Assembly (NCBI GenBank): GCA_025450955.1
Contig: JANWLJ010000125.1
Location: 1 to 5,909, forward strand
DNA length: 5,909 bases
Origin: Polyangium sp. (in: bacteria)
GTDB taxonomy: Bacteria; Myxococcota_A; Polyangia; Palsa-1104
Direction of reading: 5' to 3'
The translations under genes and the position numbers were made by a program. Under the pieces are notes generated by a model. It did no database searches. It was not told the DNA's origin and was given only the letters and a program-made list of their open reading frames with translations. Shown here in pieces: positions 4,693 through 5,909 of the stretch (positions are counted from its first letter, which is position 1; every line of letters starts with the position of its first letter).

Positions 4693-5909
4693 TGCGCGCC
4701 GTTCATTATCTGGCGTGTGCGTGGATGGTCGTGGTCGCGGGCGGCTGCAAATCGACGCCCAACGACGGCTACGCGATCGATTTTCGCTTGAGCTTCGATG
4801 CGTCGGTCAGCGACGCGATGCTCGCGCAGGCGACCGCTCTCCACCTCGACGTGTCGGGCGCCGAGATCTTCGCGACCGACATCGCGCTCGCCGGAAAGCT
4901 CGACGGCCGCACCGCCGGCCTGCGCTACAAACCCGGCGCGCAGAGCGGAATGTTGATGTTCACCTTCATCGCCTCGGGCGCCTCGGGCCGGTTCGCTGCC
5001 GGCAGCGCGAGCGTGACGCTCAAGCCCGGCACTCAGGTCATCGATGTCTCACTGGCCGAATCGATCCCGCAGACCGACGGCGGCCGAACCGACGCCGCCA
5101 CCGACGGCGGCGTGGCGATGGACATGGCGCTGTGCGGAAACGGCGTCGTCGATCCCGGCGAGGCGTGCGACCCCGGCGCAGGCAGCGCGAAGCCGTGCCC
5201 GAAGTCGGTCGCCGACTGCGACGACCAAAACGACTGCACCACCGACACCTTCTCGGGCTCGGCCTGCGCGGCCGCCTGCGCGCACGCGCCGGTCGCAAAC
5301 GGCGTCGCCTGCGGCGCCATCCCCGACGGTGGCGCGAGCGGAACCTGCCAGAGCGGCGCCTGCTGCAAGGGCTGCGTGTCGGGCGGCGCGTGCGTCGCCG
5401 GCACCACCGACTCGACCAAGTGCGGCACGGGCGGCAACGCCTGCGCCGACTGCACCACGACCGGCTCCACCTGCAGCGCCGGCCTCTGCTCCGGCTGCGG
5501 CGCCGCCTCGTGCACCACCGAAGGCCGCCTGTGCGGCGCCAGCTCGTGCGGCTTCAACTGCGGCGCCTGCGCCGACTCGTGCATGAGCGGCGGCACCCTC
5601 ACCCACTACGCGTGCTCGAACAAAGCGTGCGTGGCCGTCAATCCGCCCGCCAACTGCGGCCTGTTCATGACCTGCGCTTCCGCGAACACCTGCAACACCC
5701 AGTGCCAGGGCGACGGCGACTGCCTCTCTACTGCCTTCTGTGACTCGACCTCGAAGACCTGCAAGCCGAAGGCACCGAAGGGGGGGGCATGCTCAGCAGA
5801 AGTGACGGGGGATCACGAATGCGCTTCGCCGTACGTGTGCTCCTGGGCCCATGACACGAAGAGCGGCTTTTGCACGGCGACTCGCTGCACCCAATGCCTG
5901 GCCGGTACC
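4692..5909 (+). CDS. Cys-rich lipoprotein with a myxobacterial-type CGNGxxDxGExCD repeat; C-terminus cut off by the window edge
   Basis: The frame is open from ATG 4692 to the right edge: 406 residues, no stop. GGTGAGG at 4680-4686 sits five nt upstream. Residues 1-19 form a lipoprotein signal peptide (hydrophobic 'YLACAWMVVVAGGC', lipobox A-G-G-C, lipidated C19). Residues 25-122 lack Cys and alternate like a beta-sandwich. Residues 126-147 are a Thr/Asp/Gly linker with a repeated 'TDGG'. From C148 to the edge there are 40 cysteines in 259 residues. This part begins with 'CGNGVVDPGEACD' (148-160), the signature of the Myxococcus Cys-rich repeat (TIGR02232 type), then 'CDDQNDCTTDTFSG...CAHAPVANGVACG' (176-208), and later 'DGDCLSTAFCDSTSKTCKPK' (341-360). 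Such proteins are exported and disulfide-bonded; surface display is inference. Its start overlaps the TPR gene stop by one base, implying co-translation. An 8-G run lies at 5780-5787, but the Cys pattern continues in frame past it. Confidence 0.9.
   Translation, partial: MRAVHYLACAWMVVVAGGCKSTPNDGYAIDFRLSFDASVSDAMLAQATALHLDVSGAEIFATDIALAGKLDGRTAGLRYKPGAQSGMLMFTFIASGASGRFAAGSASVTLKPGTQVIDVSLAESIPQTDGGRTDAATDGGVAMDMALCGNGVVDPGEACDPGAGSAKPCPKSVADCDDQNDCTTDTFSGSACAAACAHAPVANGVACGAIPDGGASGTCQSGACCKGCVSGGACVAGTTDSTKCGTGGNACADCTTTGSTCSAGLCSGCGAASCTTEGRLCGASSCGFNCGACADSCMSGGTLTHYACSNKACVAVNPPANCGLFMTCASANTCNTQCQGDGDCLSTAFCDSTSKTCKPKAPKGGACSAEVTGDHECASPYVCSWAHDTKSGFCTATRCTQCLAGT

Noticed and set aside
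5073..5111. 12-base direct repeat ACCGACGGCGGC
   Set aside because: Two copies 27 bases apart simply encode the repeated TDGG of the linker in the lipoprotein; no sign of a mobile or regulatory repeat.
5033..5606. Two overlapping minus-strand frames of about 185-189 codons
   Set aside because: Both are antisense to the Cys-rich region. Their Pro/Ala/Gly-rich and Gln/His-rich composition is what the complement of Cys/Gly/Ala codons gives.
4715..5743. A 342-codon Arg-rich open frame on the plus strand
   Set aside because: It is the +2 frame of the Cys-rich lipoprotein, which has a signal peptide, lipobox and regular Cys spacing. The Arg/His/Leu composition is a shadow.
5904..5909. GGTACC palindrome exactly at the right end
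   Set aside because: It could hint at a cloning boundary, but a six-base site is common (another is at 2269-2274) and the reading frame runs through it.

Overview
The window is GC-rich and gene-dense, with codons ending mostly in G or C. It looks like a chromosomal piece of a myxobacterium-like bacterium (phylum Myxococcota). Three things point there: a secreted lipoprotein carrying the 'CGNGxxDxGExCD' Cys-rich repeat, a signal-peptide TPR protein with a Pro/Ala linker and a C-terminal 'KKWWLWT' membrane segment, and a DUF4157 (eCIS-core) protein. This is inference from protein style; no rRNA, tRNA or marker gene is present.

Left part (1-3928, minus strand). Four genes read right to left. 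First comes a 348-aa protein with an Arg-rich N-terminus and a helical C-terminal domain. Next is a 194-aa zinc-ribbon protein with two membrane helices, starting at TTG in a 4-nt overlap with the previous stop. Then a 473-aa single-pass membrane protein, and last a DUF4157 protein with an HELTH zinc motif that runs off the left edge. The first three are closely packed. The DUF4157 gene follows a 79-nt gap that contains its own promoter-like element. The same element (GCAACCTTTT, a variable middle, CGCCGATAATC; 17 nt between the -35-like and -10-like hexamers) lies just upstream of the first gene. All four genes may therefore belong to one regulon, perhaps under an ECF-type sigma factor. Apart from DUF4157 I recognise none of them as a named family. 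They may form an undescribed envelope-associated module.

Middle (3929-4044). A 116-nt divergent intergenic region carries the leftward promoter element and a rightward TTGACA-type promoter.

Right part (4045-5909, plus strand). A 215-aa TPR protein with a signal peptide overlaps by one base (TAATG) with a Cys-rich lipoprotein gene that runs off the right edge. The pair looks like an exported, envelope-located operon, with the lipoprotein probably displayed on the cell surface.

There is no rRNA, tRNA, CRISPR array, insertion sequence or convincing intrinsic terminator. The long rightward frame across 707-2452 and the other long overlapping frames are antisense or off-frame shadows of these genes.
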